The translations under genes and the position numbers were made by a program. A stretch of 5,222 nt of DNA from Methanobacteriota archaeon (lineage in GTDB: Archaea; Thermoplasmatota; JASEFT01; JAUWIS01), in contig JAUWIS010000068.1 in NCBI GenBank assembly GCA_030605245.1, forward strand, positions 1-5,222, read 5' to 3'. This document shows, piece after piece, positions 1-5,052 of this stretch. How positions within the stretch are numbered: the stretch's first letter is position 1; every line of letters begins with the position of its first letter. The notes under the pieces are model-generated. The model was not told where the DNA came from and did not search any database. It saw nothing but the letters and a program-made list of their open reading frames with translations.

Positions 1-222
1 CAGAAAATCCCGATTCTAGTTGGGGGGCTGCTCCTTTTTATCTTTGGCTTAGGACATGGTATTCCTGTTATTCCGCTCTCTGTAGCTTCTACAAGTGCTA
101 AAGCAGAGCTGGGCAAAAAATATGTTTCAGTTGGGAAATGGACTACTAAAATATTTGGTGTAATCATAATAGTAATCGGGGTGCTTATGGCACTGCGCTA
201 CTATGGTATAATTCTATGGTGA
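1..222 (+). CDS. CcdA/DsbD-type transmembrane protein, C-terminal fragment
   Basis: Frame 1 is open from the window edge to a TGA at 220-222, giving the last 73 residues of a gene that starts upstream. A hydrophobic stretch runs into GLGHGIPVIPLSVASTSAKA, followed by a short polar loop (ELGKKYVSVGKWTTK) and a final membrane helix of about 20 residues ending in RYYGIILW. The GLGxGIP motif and the last-helix layout resemble the C-terminus of CcdA/DsbD-family proteins, inner-membrane carriers that pass electrons from cytoplasmic thioredoxin to extracytoplasmic thiols. The catalytic cysteines would lie in the unseen part, so the activity cannot be confirmed. The next start codon is only 4 bp after the stop, which implies one operon. 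CcdA-like proteins are found beside arsenic-resistance genes in some prokaryotes, which agrees with the following remnant. Family assignment comes from pattern recognition without alignment. Confidence 0.75.
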   Translation, partial: QKIPILVGGLLLFIFGLGHGIPVIPLSVASTSAKAELGKKYVSVGKWTTKIFGVIIIVIGVLMALRYYGIILW

Positions 223-226
223 GGAA

Positions 227-370
227 ATGGCTGAGAAAAAAGCGCTTGGTACATTTGAAAAATATCTATCTCTCTGGGTTATACTATGCATAATGCCTGG
301 CATACTTTTAGGTAAACCTTTCCGAGTTTTTTTGCCTCCTAACAGGGTTTCTGCTGAGCCGTCTAATTAG
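227..370 (+). pseudogene. Truncated arsenite efflux permease (ACR3-like) remnant
   Basis: An ORF of 47 codons starts at ATG 227 behind a strong archaeal ribosome site (GGTGAGG, 218-224) that overlaps the stop of the CcdA-like gene, and ends at TAG 368-370. Residues 1-30 (MAEKKALGTFEKYLSLWVIL then CIMPGILLGK) look like the N-terminus of ACR3/ArsB-type arsenite exporters: a short polar leader, then the first helix with the xKYLSLWVxLC...GILLGK pattern. Intact family members have roughly 340-400 residues and about ten helices. Here similarity fades after GILLGK, and the tail PFRVFLPPNRVSAEPSN is not membrane-like. A shift of one base at about 320 gives a more family-like FPSFFAS, but that frame also stops at once. 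The rest of the permease is absent downstream, so this is most likely a relic left by deletion or rearrangement. No intact gene lies between 223 and 589. The pseudogene status is well supported; the ACR3 identity is a moderate-confidence reading of a short stretch. Confidence 0.6.
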
Positions 371-386
371 TTCAAACTTATTAGAC
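361..386. repeat. Near-perfect inverted repeat (hairpin)
   Basis: GTCTAATTAG (361-370) and CTTATTAGAC (377-386) form 10-bp arms with one mismatch around the 6-nt loop TTCAAA. The TAG stop of the permease remnant is inside the left arm. It may act as a transcript-end hairpin or mark the end of a lost insertion. No U-run follows, so it is not a standard terminator. Confidence 0.6.
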
Positions 387-423
387 ACTCCACCTTTAGG
401 CTTTTCTCCAGCTTTGAAGCGGT

Positions 424-466
424 TTTATACTGATTTATACTGGATTTATAACGGATTTGAACTGAA
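424..466. repeat. Four imperfect tandem ~11-bp repeats rich in TTTATA
   Basis: Four consecutive units are visible: TTTATACTGA (424-433), TTTATACTGGA (434-444), TTTATAACGGA (445-455) and TTTGAACTGAA (456-466). The period is 10-11 bp, about one helical turn. The first three contain TTTATA, which reads TATAAA on the minus strand, so this could be an array of TATA-like or regulator-binding sites, or simply slippage in non-coding DNA. A purine-rich tract follows (about 466-490). No gene is present around it; the only local reading frame (495-557) is 20 codons long and runs into the prefoldin promoter. Confidence 0.55.
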
Positions 467-544
467 CGAAAAGAAAAAAGAAAAGGAAAACAACATGGTT
501 TTTAGAGCAGACAGTAGAAGAATTCTTTCGCTGTTTTTAGAGGG

Positions 545-563
545 TATATTTAAATAATATATA
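545..563 (+). promoter_or_regulatory. Probable archaeal promoter (TATA box) of prefoldin beta
   Basis: TATATTTAAATAATATATA is an uninterrupted A+T block after the purine-rich AGAGGG (540-544), a plausible BRE. Taking TTTAAATA (549-556) as the TATA box puts transcription start near 578, just upstream of the GGTGA at 580-584 and ATG 590. This excludes the upstream GTG at 566 as start. The exact box within the A+T block is uncertain. Confidence 0.6.
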
Positions 564-579
564 CTGTGTTATCAGTTTT

Positions 580-584
580 GGTGA
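580..584 (+). promoter_or_regulatory. Ribosome-binding site deciding the prefoldin start
   Basis: GGTGA lies 5 nt before ATG 590 and matches the archaeal anti-SD core. It supports ATG 590 over the in-frame GTG 566, TTG 578 and GTG 581, and the protein then begins with the family-typical MELPKKVQDQLAQFQ. Confidence 0.7.
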
Positions 585-589
585 AAAAA

Positions 590-955
590 ATGGAGTTACC
601 GAAAAAGGTTCAGGACCAGTTAGCCCAGTTTCAGCAGGTGCAGCAGCAGACACAAATTATTGCAACCCAGAAGCAGAACATCGAGCTTCAAATATCAGAG
701 ATTGAGTCTGCACTTGATGCTCTGGAAAAGGTTAAGGAAGGGGATGCGATATACAGAAGCATAGGCAGTCTTCTGATAAAGGCGGAAAACAAGGAAACCG
801 TTGTTAAAGAGTTGAAGGAGCAGAAGGAAACGTCAAACATACGGGTGAAAACACTTCAGAAGCAGGTTGACAGAATGAAAGAAAAACTCAATGAGCTTCA
901 GAAGGAGATTGCTGATGCTGTGAACCTGGTAAAAGGAAAAGGTGTTTCCTCATAA
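590..955 (+). CDS. pfdB: Prefoldin subunit beta
   Basis: The 121-residue product matches archaeal prefoldin beta in length and layout. Residues ~3-48 form a coiled-coil helix opening with LPKKVQDQLAQFQQVQQQ, residues ~52-68 form the central beta hairpin with the hallmark IYRSIGSLLIKA, and residues ~70-113 form the return helix with clear heptads, followed by a short Gly/Ser tail. In archaea two alpha and four beta subunits build a cytosolic jellyfish-shaped hexamer that holds unfolded proteins and delivers them to the thermosome. ATG 590 is chosen because of the GGTGA 5 nt upstream, the TATA box position and the family N-terminus; an in-frame GTG at 566 would add eight residues with no family similarity. 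In many archaea this gene follows rpl37ae, rpoP and pcc1; here it sits behind a broken permease, so it has its own promoter and a different context. The next gene is 95 bp downstream. Confidence 0.95.
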   Translation: MELPKKVQDQLAQFQQVQQQTQIIATQKQNIELQISEIESALDALEKVKEGDAIYRSIGSLLIKAENKETVVKELKEQKETSNIRVKTLQKQVDRMKEKLNELQKEIADAVNLVKGKGVSS

Positions 956-972
956 ATATGCATGTGTTTATG
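951..972 (+). terminator. Stem-loop over the prefoldin stop codon
   Basis: CATAAA (951-956) and TTTATG (967-972) are perfect complements, and the stem can extend to nine pairs with two G-U pairs around a GCAT loop. It spans the TAA stop and is followed by weak A/T runs (about 984-992). It may help end the prefoldin transcript, but archaeal termination depends mainly on U-runs, so this is tentative. Confidence 0.3.
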
Positions 973-1021
973 AGCGTGATACGAAAAATTTTGTTGTTGA
1001 CACATTCAGTGTAGAGAAAAG

Positions 1022-1029
1022 ATAATTAT
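1022..1029 (+). promoter_or_regulatory. Probable TATA box of the DUF763 gene
   Basis: ATAATTAT is preceded by the purine-rich GAGAAAAG, a BRE-like element, and its centre is about 26 nt before ATG 1051. With no GGTG/GGAG motif before that ATG, the spacing suggests a leaderless transcript starting at or next to the start codon. Confidence 0.45.
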
Positions 1030-1050
1030 CCCGTTGTCCTATTTGTTTTT

Positions 1051-2145
1051 ATGCAAAAAACGGGTACAGCAACACTTCCGCTGCATTATGGTAGTGCGCC
1101 GAAATGGCTTTATAACAGGATGGTGAAACTCGTAGAAGGTATTAGTGGAATAATCATTGATGAATACGGGGCTAATGGTTTTTTGAAAAGAATCTCTGAT
1201 CCTTTCTGGTTTCAGTCATTCTCCTGCGTTCTCGGTTTTGACTGGCATTCATCAGGGACAACAACAGTAACATGCGCTGCGTTGAAACAGGCACTGCGTC
1301 CGGAACTTGGTGTTCTAGTTGCTGGTGGAAAAGGCAAGGCATCAAGGAAATCATTGTCAGACATTGAAAAATATTCTAAAATCTTTGATTTGGAACCTGA
1401 GAAATTCATGTATCTTAGCAGGATGACTGCAAAAATTGATAACACTGCAGTGCAGGACGCTCATCAACTGTACCATCATTCCTTCTTTCTAACCAGAAAT
1501 GGGGAGTGGGCTGTTGTTCAGCAGGGGATGAATCCTATGCAAAGAACAGCAAGAAGGTATCACTGGTTTTCAGAAAACATTTCTAATCTAGTTGTTGAAC
1601 CTCATACCTCAATCCTTGGCGAAACAAAAATAAAAAATGTTTTAAACATGACAGCAAAAAAAAGTGAGGAAACAAGAAAAATATCTGTTGATCTTGCCAA
1701 GGAAAAGCCAAAAAAGATAAAAAACATGATTAACTCTGTAAGAAAACCGTTTCAGAAAGGGCTTGAAGAATATGTTCATGTTGATGTCAAAAAAATAGAA
1801 ACATTGAATATGCCTAAAAGAATTAACTGGGAAACAATGAAAAAGGTTTACGATTTCCAGCCAAGAAACTATGAGGAATTCCTAAGCATCAAAGGTGTCG
1901 GTCCTTCTACTGTGAGGGCTCTTGCATTGATCTCTGATTTAATATACGGGAAAAAACCATCCTGGAATGACCCTGTGAAATACTCTTTTACTGTCGGTGG
2001 AAAGGACGGTGTTCCTTATCCTGTTAACAGAAAGGTTATGGATAAATCAATAGAAATACTGAGGCAGGGTATAGAGGAATCAAAAATTGGTAGGAATGAA
2101 AAAATTGATGCTTTAAAAAGACTGAGGAGAATTGTTCCGGTGTGA
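1051..2145 (+). CDS. DUF763 family protein with C-terminal helix-hairpin-helix
   Basis: The 364-residue protein is close to full length for DUF763, a family of unknown function. The N-terminus TGTATLPLHYGSAPKWLYNRM is typical. Other blocks that appear family-conserved are LGFDWHSSGTTTVTCAALK (61-79), AGGKGKASRK (91-100), DAHQLYHHSFFLTRNGEW (136-153), QQGMNPMQRTARRYHW (157-172) and EPHTSILGE (183-191). Residues ~190-265 are Lys-rich and helical. A helix-hairpin-helix element (FLSIKGVGPSTVRALAL, 277-293), which usually contacts DNA backbone, is followed by a basic C-terminus. No signal peptide or membrane helix is seen, so it should be cytosolic. The many invariant-looking His, Asp, Trp and Arg residues suggest an enzyme acting on nucleic acid, but that is inference. 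ATG 1051 has no SD; the TATA box fits a leaderless start. Its TGA overlaps the GTG and lies 2 nt before the ATG of the next gene, so the two are probably co-translated. Confidence 0.88.
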   Translation: MQKTGTATLPLHYGSAPKWLYNRMVKLVEGISGIIIDEYGANGFLKRISDPFWFQSFSCVLGFDWHSSGTTTVTCAALKQALRPELGVLVAGGKGKASRKSLSDIEKYSKIFDLEPEKFMYLSRMTAKIDNTAVQDAHQLYHHSFFLTRNGEWAVVQQGMNPMQRTARRYHWFSENISNLVVEPHTSILGETKIKNVLNMTAKKSEETRKISVDLAKEKPKKIKNMINSVRKPFQKGLEEYVHVDVKKIETLNMPKRINWETMKKVYDFQPRNYEEFLSIKGVGPSTVRALALISDLIYGKKPSWNDPVKYSFTVGGKDGVPYPVNRKVMDKSIEILRQGIEESKIGRNEKIDALKRLRRIVPV

Positions 2146-2147
2146 AT

Positions 2148-2717
2148 ATGAAAGAGATAACAATGTTCGTTGAAAATCTGGAGAACTATTCTGAATGGCT
2201 TATGCTTGAATACAAACACTCTGCCTTATTATGGGAAAACATAGTTTTCACAAATGTAAAAGATAAGCAAATGAAAAATTTTTTGTCAGAATTAGGAGAT
2301 GTTAATCATGAAAGTATAACTCAAATGAATAATAAAAAATTAATTGTTCTTGACCCTAAAGCAGAAAAACAACTATCAAGTTCTGATTTTAATAATGCTG
2401 ACGGAATTGTTGTTGGCGGAATACTCGGGTATGACAAGCCGAAAGGGAGAACAAAAAAACTCATAACAGACAAATCAGATAAAAAAACAGCAGGCATCAG
2501 AAATCTTGGGAAAAGGCAGATGCCCATAGATATCGCTGTATTTGTTGCAAAAATGATATACATGGGAGAAAAGATTGAGAATGTTGAATTAACTGATCAG
2601 CTTGAGATAAAGTTTGATGATGAATACTCAGTTGTCCTGCCATATGCTTATCCTGTTGTTAATAACAAAGTTCTTGTCACACCAGGTCTGGTTGAGTATC
2701 TGAGACACAAAGACTAA
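2148..2717 (+). CDS. SPOUT-fold methyltransferase, DUF431/Sfm1-like
   Basis: The 189-residue product shows the DUF431/COG2428 pattern. The start is KEITMFVENLENYSEWLMLEYKHS with IVFTN after it, then LIVLDPKAE (65-73). The SAM-knot signatures follow: VVGGILGYDKPKGRTKKL (~88-105), LGKRQMPIDIAVFVAKMIY (120-138) and LPYAYPVVNNKVLVTPGL (164-181). Yeast Sfm1 of this family methylates an arginine of ribosomal protein uS3 (Rps3); the archaeal substrate is not evident from sequence and could be the same protein or RNA. It should be a cytosolic, SAM-dependent enzyme. Start choice is close: GTG 2142 overlaps the DUF763 stop and adds two residues, while ATG 2148 has GGTG at 2139-2142 five nt upstream and fits the family N-terminus, so ATG is preferred. 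A GAGGAG at 2124-2129 could serve the GTG. Tight packing with DUF763 indicates one transcript and likely translational coupling. Confidence 0.85.
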   Translation: MKEITMFVENLENYSEWLMLEYKHSALLWENIVFTNVKDKQMKNFLSELGDVNHESITQMNNKKLIVLDPKAEKQLSSSDFNNADGIVVGGILGYDKPKGRTKKLITDKSDKKTAGIRNLGKRQMPIDIAVFVAKMIYMGEKIENVELTDQLEIKFDDEYSVVLPYAYPVVNNKVLVTPGLVEYLRHKD

Positions 2718-2741
2718 AAGCATTGAAACCCATGCTTTCAA
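2717..2741 (+). repeat. Two overlapping, mutually exclusive hairpins
   Basis: AAAGCAT (2717-2723) pairs perfectly with ATGCTTT (2732-2738) around an 8-nt loop, while TTGAAA (2723-2728) pairs perfectly with TTTCAA (2736-2741) around a 7-nt loop. Both use 2736-2738, so only one stem can form at a time. They fill the gap between the SPOUT stop and the small ORF start at 2743. No U-run follows, so this is not a standard terminator; it could influence start access or RNA processing. Confidence 0.5.
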
Positions 2742-2742
2742 C

Positions 2743-2922
2743 ATGACAGGCAACAAAGAACTGGTGAAAGAAATATCCGACCTGAAAAAAGAAATAAGAG
2801 AGTTAAAGGATGTTGTGAATATGCTTGTTGAAATGGTAATGAACACGGAGAATGATGAGATAGAGTCAGGACCTGTTCTGGATGCAATGAGCAGAGAGAA
2901 TTATTTCTCAATGTATCATTAA
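2743..2922 (+). CDS. Small coiled-coil protein, 59 aa, unknown function
   Basis: ATG 2743 to TAA 2920-2922 encodes 59 residues. Residues ~4-32 (NKELVKEISDLKKEIRELKD then VVNMLVEMV) have a leucine/isoleucine/valine heptad pattern with alternating Lys and Glu, so a helix forming a dimeric or trimeric coiled coil is likely. An acidic linker (NTENDEIES) leads to a short tail, GPVLDAMSRENYFSMYH, which is not simple sequence and could be a binding motif. I do not recognise the family. It starts 25 bp after the SPOUT gene on the same strand and reads like a real protein in composition and codon use. No Shine-Dalgarno is visible; two alternative hairpins precede it. It may be an accessory subunit of a neighbour. 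The alternative is a chance ORF, which the heptad regularity makes less likely. Confidence 0.65.
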   Translation: MTGNKELVKEISDLKKEIRELKDVVNMLVEMVMNTENDEIESGPVLDAMSRENYFSMYH

Positions 2923-2929
2923 TACGATG

Positions 2930-2939
2930 TTTTTTTAAC
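2930..2939 (+). promoter_or_regulatory. T-run: terminator and/or TATA-like box before the GTPase
   Basis: Seven consecutive T (2930-2936) follow the small ORF stop by 7 nt, suitable as an archaeal U-rich termination signal. The same TTTTTTAA element is centred about 26 nt before ATG 2961, so it could also be the TATA-like box of a leaderless GTPase transcript. The sequence cannot separate the two roles. Confidence 0.4.
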
Positions 2940-2960
2940 CTGTTAACATATGTATCCCTG

Positions 2961-4049
2961 ATGGATACTGAAGAACAAATAAAAGAAATTGAGGATGAGA
3001 TTAAAAACACAAAATACAACAAGGCAACGCAGCATCATATCGGCAGGTTAAAGGCGAAACTCGCCAGGTTAAAAGAGCAGAGTGAAAAAAAATCAGGTGG
3101 TAAAGGAAAAACTTTTGCAATAAAAAAATCAGGGAATGCAACTGTAGGCTTGATTGGTTTCCCATCTGTTGGAAAAAGCACCCTGCTGAATAAAATCACG
3201 GATGCACATTCCCAGATTGGCGAATACGATTTCACAACACTTGATATTGTTCCTGGTATAATGAAATATAAAGGTGCAAACATACAAATTCTTGACATGC
3301 CAGGCATGATAAAGGATGCATCCAAAGGAAAGGGAAGGGGAAAGGAAATTATTTCTGTTATAAGAACTGTGGATTTAATTATTATGATGGTTGATGTTTT
3401 CCATCCAGAGCAGTTAAATATTCTCCTTAGAGAACTTCATGATGCAGGCATAAGACTAAATTCTAAATCTCCTGATATTGTTATCAGAAAAAAGGAAAGG
3501 GATGGAATCAGGGTTAATTCTACTCTGAAGCTGACAAAACTTGATGAAAAAATGATAAAGAACATTTTGAATGAGTACGGATGCATCAATGCAAACATTG
3601 TTATCAGAGAAAACATAAATGAGGACAGATTGATTGATTTTTTATCAAAAAACAGGGCTTACATACATGGTTTTGTTGTTTTGAACAAAATTGATTTAGC
3701 AGACAAGGGTGTTATTAAAAAATGTTCTGAGAAACTTAAAACAGAGAATATCCCAATCTCTGCTGATAAAGGCGTTAATCTTGATATGCTTAAAGAAAAA
3801 ATATACAAAAAATTAGATTTTATTAGAATATACATGAGGCATGATGGGAAAACAGACTATGATGAACCCATGATTGTGAAAAAAAACTCAAATGTTGGAA
3901 TGGTATGCAATAGCATTCACAGGGATTTCAGGAAAAAATTCAGATATGCATACATCTGGGGGAAAAGTGCATTATATCCTGGCCAGATGGTCGGCTTAAA
4001 TCATGTTTTAAAGGATGAAGATGTTCTGACACTCGTGCTTGAAAGATAG
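2961..4049 (+). CDS. DRG-family GTP-binding protein with TGS domain
   Basis: The 362-residue product is full length for archaeal DRG (developmentally regulated GTP-binding) proteins of the OBG/DRG group. The N-terminal basic helical region contains the family signature YNKATQHHIGRLKAKLARLK (19-38) and a Gly/Lys linker. The G domain shows G1 GFPSVGKS (66-73), the switch I motif YDFTTLD (89-95), G3 DMPG (112-115), a KGKGRGKE segment after it (122-129), G4 NKID (242-245) and a G5-like ISAD (266-269). The DRG-specific insertion lies at ~160-235. A TGS domain occupies ~288-362, ending GQMVGLNHVLKDEDVLTLV. Eukaryotic DRGs bind ribosomes and relieve stalling; a ribosome-linked role is likely here but inferred. 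No Shine-Dalgarno precedes ATG 2961, and a TATA-like T-run 26 nt upstream suggests a leaderless message. A 6-bp inverted repeat (GTATCC 2952-2957, GGATAC 2963-2968) brackets the start codon. The gene ends 18 bp from the convergent transporter. Confidence 0.93.
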   Translation: MDTEEQIKEIEDEIKNTKYNKATQHHIGRLKAKLARLKEQSEKKSGGKGKTFAIKKSGNATVGLIGFPSVGKSTLLNKITDAHSQIGEYDFTTLDIVPGIMKYKGANIQILDMPGMIKDASKGKGRGKEIISVIRTVDLIIMMVDVFHPEQLNILLRELHDAGIRLNSKSPDIVIRKKERDGIRVNSTLKLTKLDEKMIKNILNEYGCINANIVIRENINEDRLIDFLSKNRAYIHGFVVLNKIDLADKGVIKKCSEKLKTENIPISADKGVNLDMLKEKIYKKLDFIRIYMRHDGKTDYDEPMIVKKNSNVGMVCNSIHRDFRKKFRYAYIWGKSALYPGQMVGLNHVLKDEDVLTLVLER

Positions 4050-4067
4050 GATATATTCTGTATCTAC

Positions 4068-4991
4068 TCAATAGACTTGGTTTATCACCCATACACCCGC
4101 AATTGTTAGAATCATACCTGTTATAAACATCATTAACGCCTTTTTTCTTCTGTCTTCTGTTACATCTTCCAGTTCTTTGAAAACACCTATTCCCCAGAGT
4201 GCGCTCACAATAGTCATAACCCCCATCACTATGGGTACGGCAATAGATACACCAATTTTCTGCATAGCATAAAGACTTAACACGTTTCCCATGCCCCAGA
4301 GGAGTCCTCCTGAAACGCCTAAGGTGTGCCACCTTTTCCTAACATTGAACCAGTATTTCACCTTTCCTTTTTTCAGTAAAATAATAACTGCTCCAAAACT
4401 TCCACCTAACGCAAGAGACAACGCTGATGCATTTACATGTAGCCCCTGAATATTGATTGAATACATAACCATTATGTTGAATGAGCCGAAGAAAAGTGAG
4501 GAAAGAAACGCATAAATCAAGCCTGTTTTTGATTTCATTTTTTCTTTTTTTGATGTTGTCAGTGTAATCAACGCGCATCCGCCCATTATAATGAGAACAC
4601 CTGCAAAGGCTGTAAATATTACACCTACTGCAACCCTCATTTCACCAAGAAACAATATTGCGCCAACAAATGATATTATAGATACAAGGTTGATGATTGT
4701 GAATGATCTTGCCATCCCAATCCTTGAGACAGCGGAAATCAGAAATATGTTTCCGAAAACCCACACAACCCCTGCAAGAAAACTGAGAGCAGTTGGAGCA
4801 AAAGGAAAACACATTTTTCCCTGGAATGATATTATTGCAAACCATATCACTGCATTCAGCAGTATGCCAAAAACCATTGAGGCATTATATCCTAAGTCAT
4901 CAAAGTTTTTGCAGAATTTTCTTGGAACAAACTGTGAGCCAAAAAACAGTGCAGAGAAAAGGATTAATGCCAATGGTATTGCTGATTCCAT
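4068..4991 (-). CDS. GRP/RhaT-like sugar transporter of the DMT superfamily
   Basis: The 307-residue minus-strand protein is almost entirely hydrophobic, with about ten predicted membrane helices: ~4-22, 38-56, 66-86, 94-114, 122-144, 156-176, 186-206, 223-243, 249-270 and 285-304. It is two repeats of five helices, shown by the paired segments GVVWVFGNIFLISAVSRIGM (74-93) and GLLWGMGNVLSLYAMQKIGV (229-248), each followed by a helix that ends FLGE or FKE. This duplication, together with the N-terminal FFGSQFVPRKF, matches the GRP glucose-uptake/RhaT/TMEM144 branch of the drug/metabolite transporters, usually sugar or small-metabolite importers in the cytoplasmic membrane. The substrate cannot be read from sequence. 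A basic loop (SKKEKMKSK, 147-155) separates the halves. ATG (4991 down) is the first start and directly precedes helix 1; it has no close SD, and a TATA box at ~5023-5030 suggests a short leader. It stands alone, convergent to the GTPase and divergent from 5S. Confidence 0.85.
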   Translation of the reverse strand: MESAIPLALILFSALFFGSQFVPRKFCKNFDDLGYNASMVFGILLNAVIWFAIISFQGKMCFPFAPTALSFLAGVVWVFGNIFLISAVSRIGMARSFTIINLVSIISFVGAILFLGEMRVAVGVIFTAFAGVLIIMGGCALITLTTSKKEKMKSKTGLIYAFLSSLFFGSFNIMVMYSINIQGLHVNASALSLALGGSFGAVIILLKKGKVKYWFNVRKRWHTLGVSGGLLWGMGNVLSLYAMQKIGVSIAVPIVMGVMTIVSALWGIGVFKELEDVTEDRRKKALMMFITGMILTIAGVWVINQVY

Positions 4992-5022
4992 AAACTGTTA
5001 TGCACCCTTTTAGATAAAAACA

Positions 5023-5030
5023 TATTTATA
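5023..5030. promoter_or_regulatory. TATA box of 5S rRNA, possibly shared with the transporter
   Basis: TATTTATA is centred about 26 nt before 5053, where the 5S helix I begins, preceded by A-rich DNA (5016-5020). On the minus strand the same bases read TATAAATA and would place a start near 5001, ten nt before the transporter ATG. It is a good box for 5S and a possible one for the divergent gene. Confidence 0.65.
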
Positions 5031-5052
5031 CCCAACATTCTATTATCCTTTT

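Noticed and set aside
424..466. CRISPR array
   Set aside because: Repeats are 11 bp, directly adjacent and without spacers; no cas genes are visible.
495..557. 20-codon ORF (MVFRADSRRIL...) upstream of prefoldin
   Set aside because: Very short, no SD, and its 3' half overlaps the A+T-rich prefoldin promoter.
566..589. N-terminal extension of prefoldin beta from GTG 566
   Set aside because: The extra eight residues do not fit the family; GGTGA before ATG 590 and the TATA position point to ATG 590.
2853..2900. Possible C/D box sRNA (AATGATGA resembles a C box)
   Set aside because: No CUGA D box or K-turn partner at suitable spacing, and the site lies in the small ORF coding sequence.
2738..3022. 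Minus-strand ORF of 94 aa over the small coiled-coil gene
   Set aside because: Its Ser/Leu/Cys-rich composition mirrors the coiled-coil codons; the plus-strand frame has the meaningful heptad pattern.
3940..4332. Minus-strand ORF of 130 aa across the GTPase/transporter junction
   Set aside because: Overlaps two well-supported genes in another frame and shows an Arg/Cys-rich composition typical of shadow ORFs.
4591..5013. Plus-strand ORF of 140 aa opposite the transporter
   Set aside because: It is antisense to a clear ten-helix membrane protein, has no family-like motifs and no SD; it is a shadow frame.
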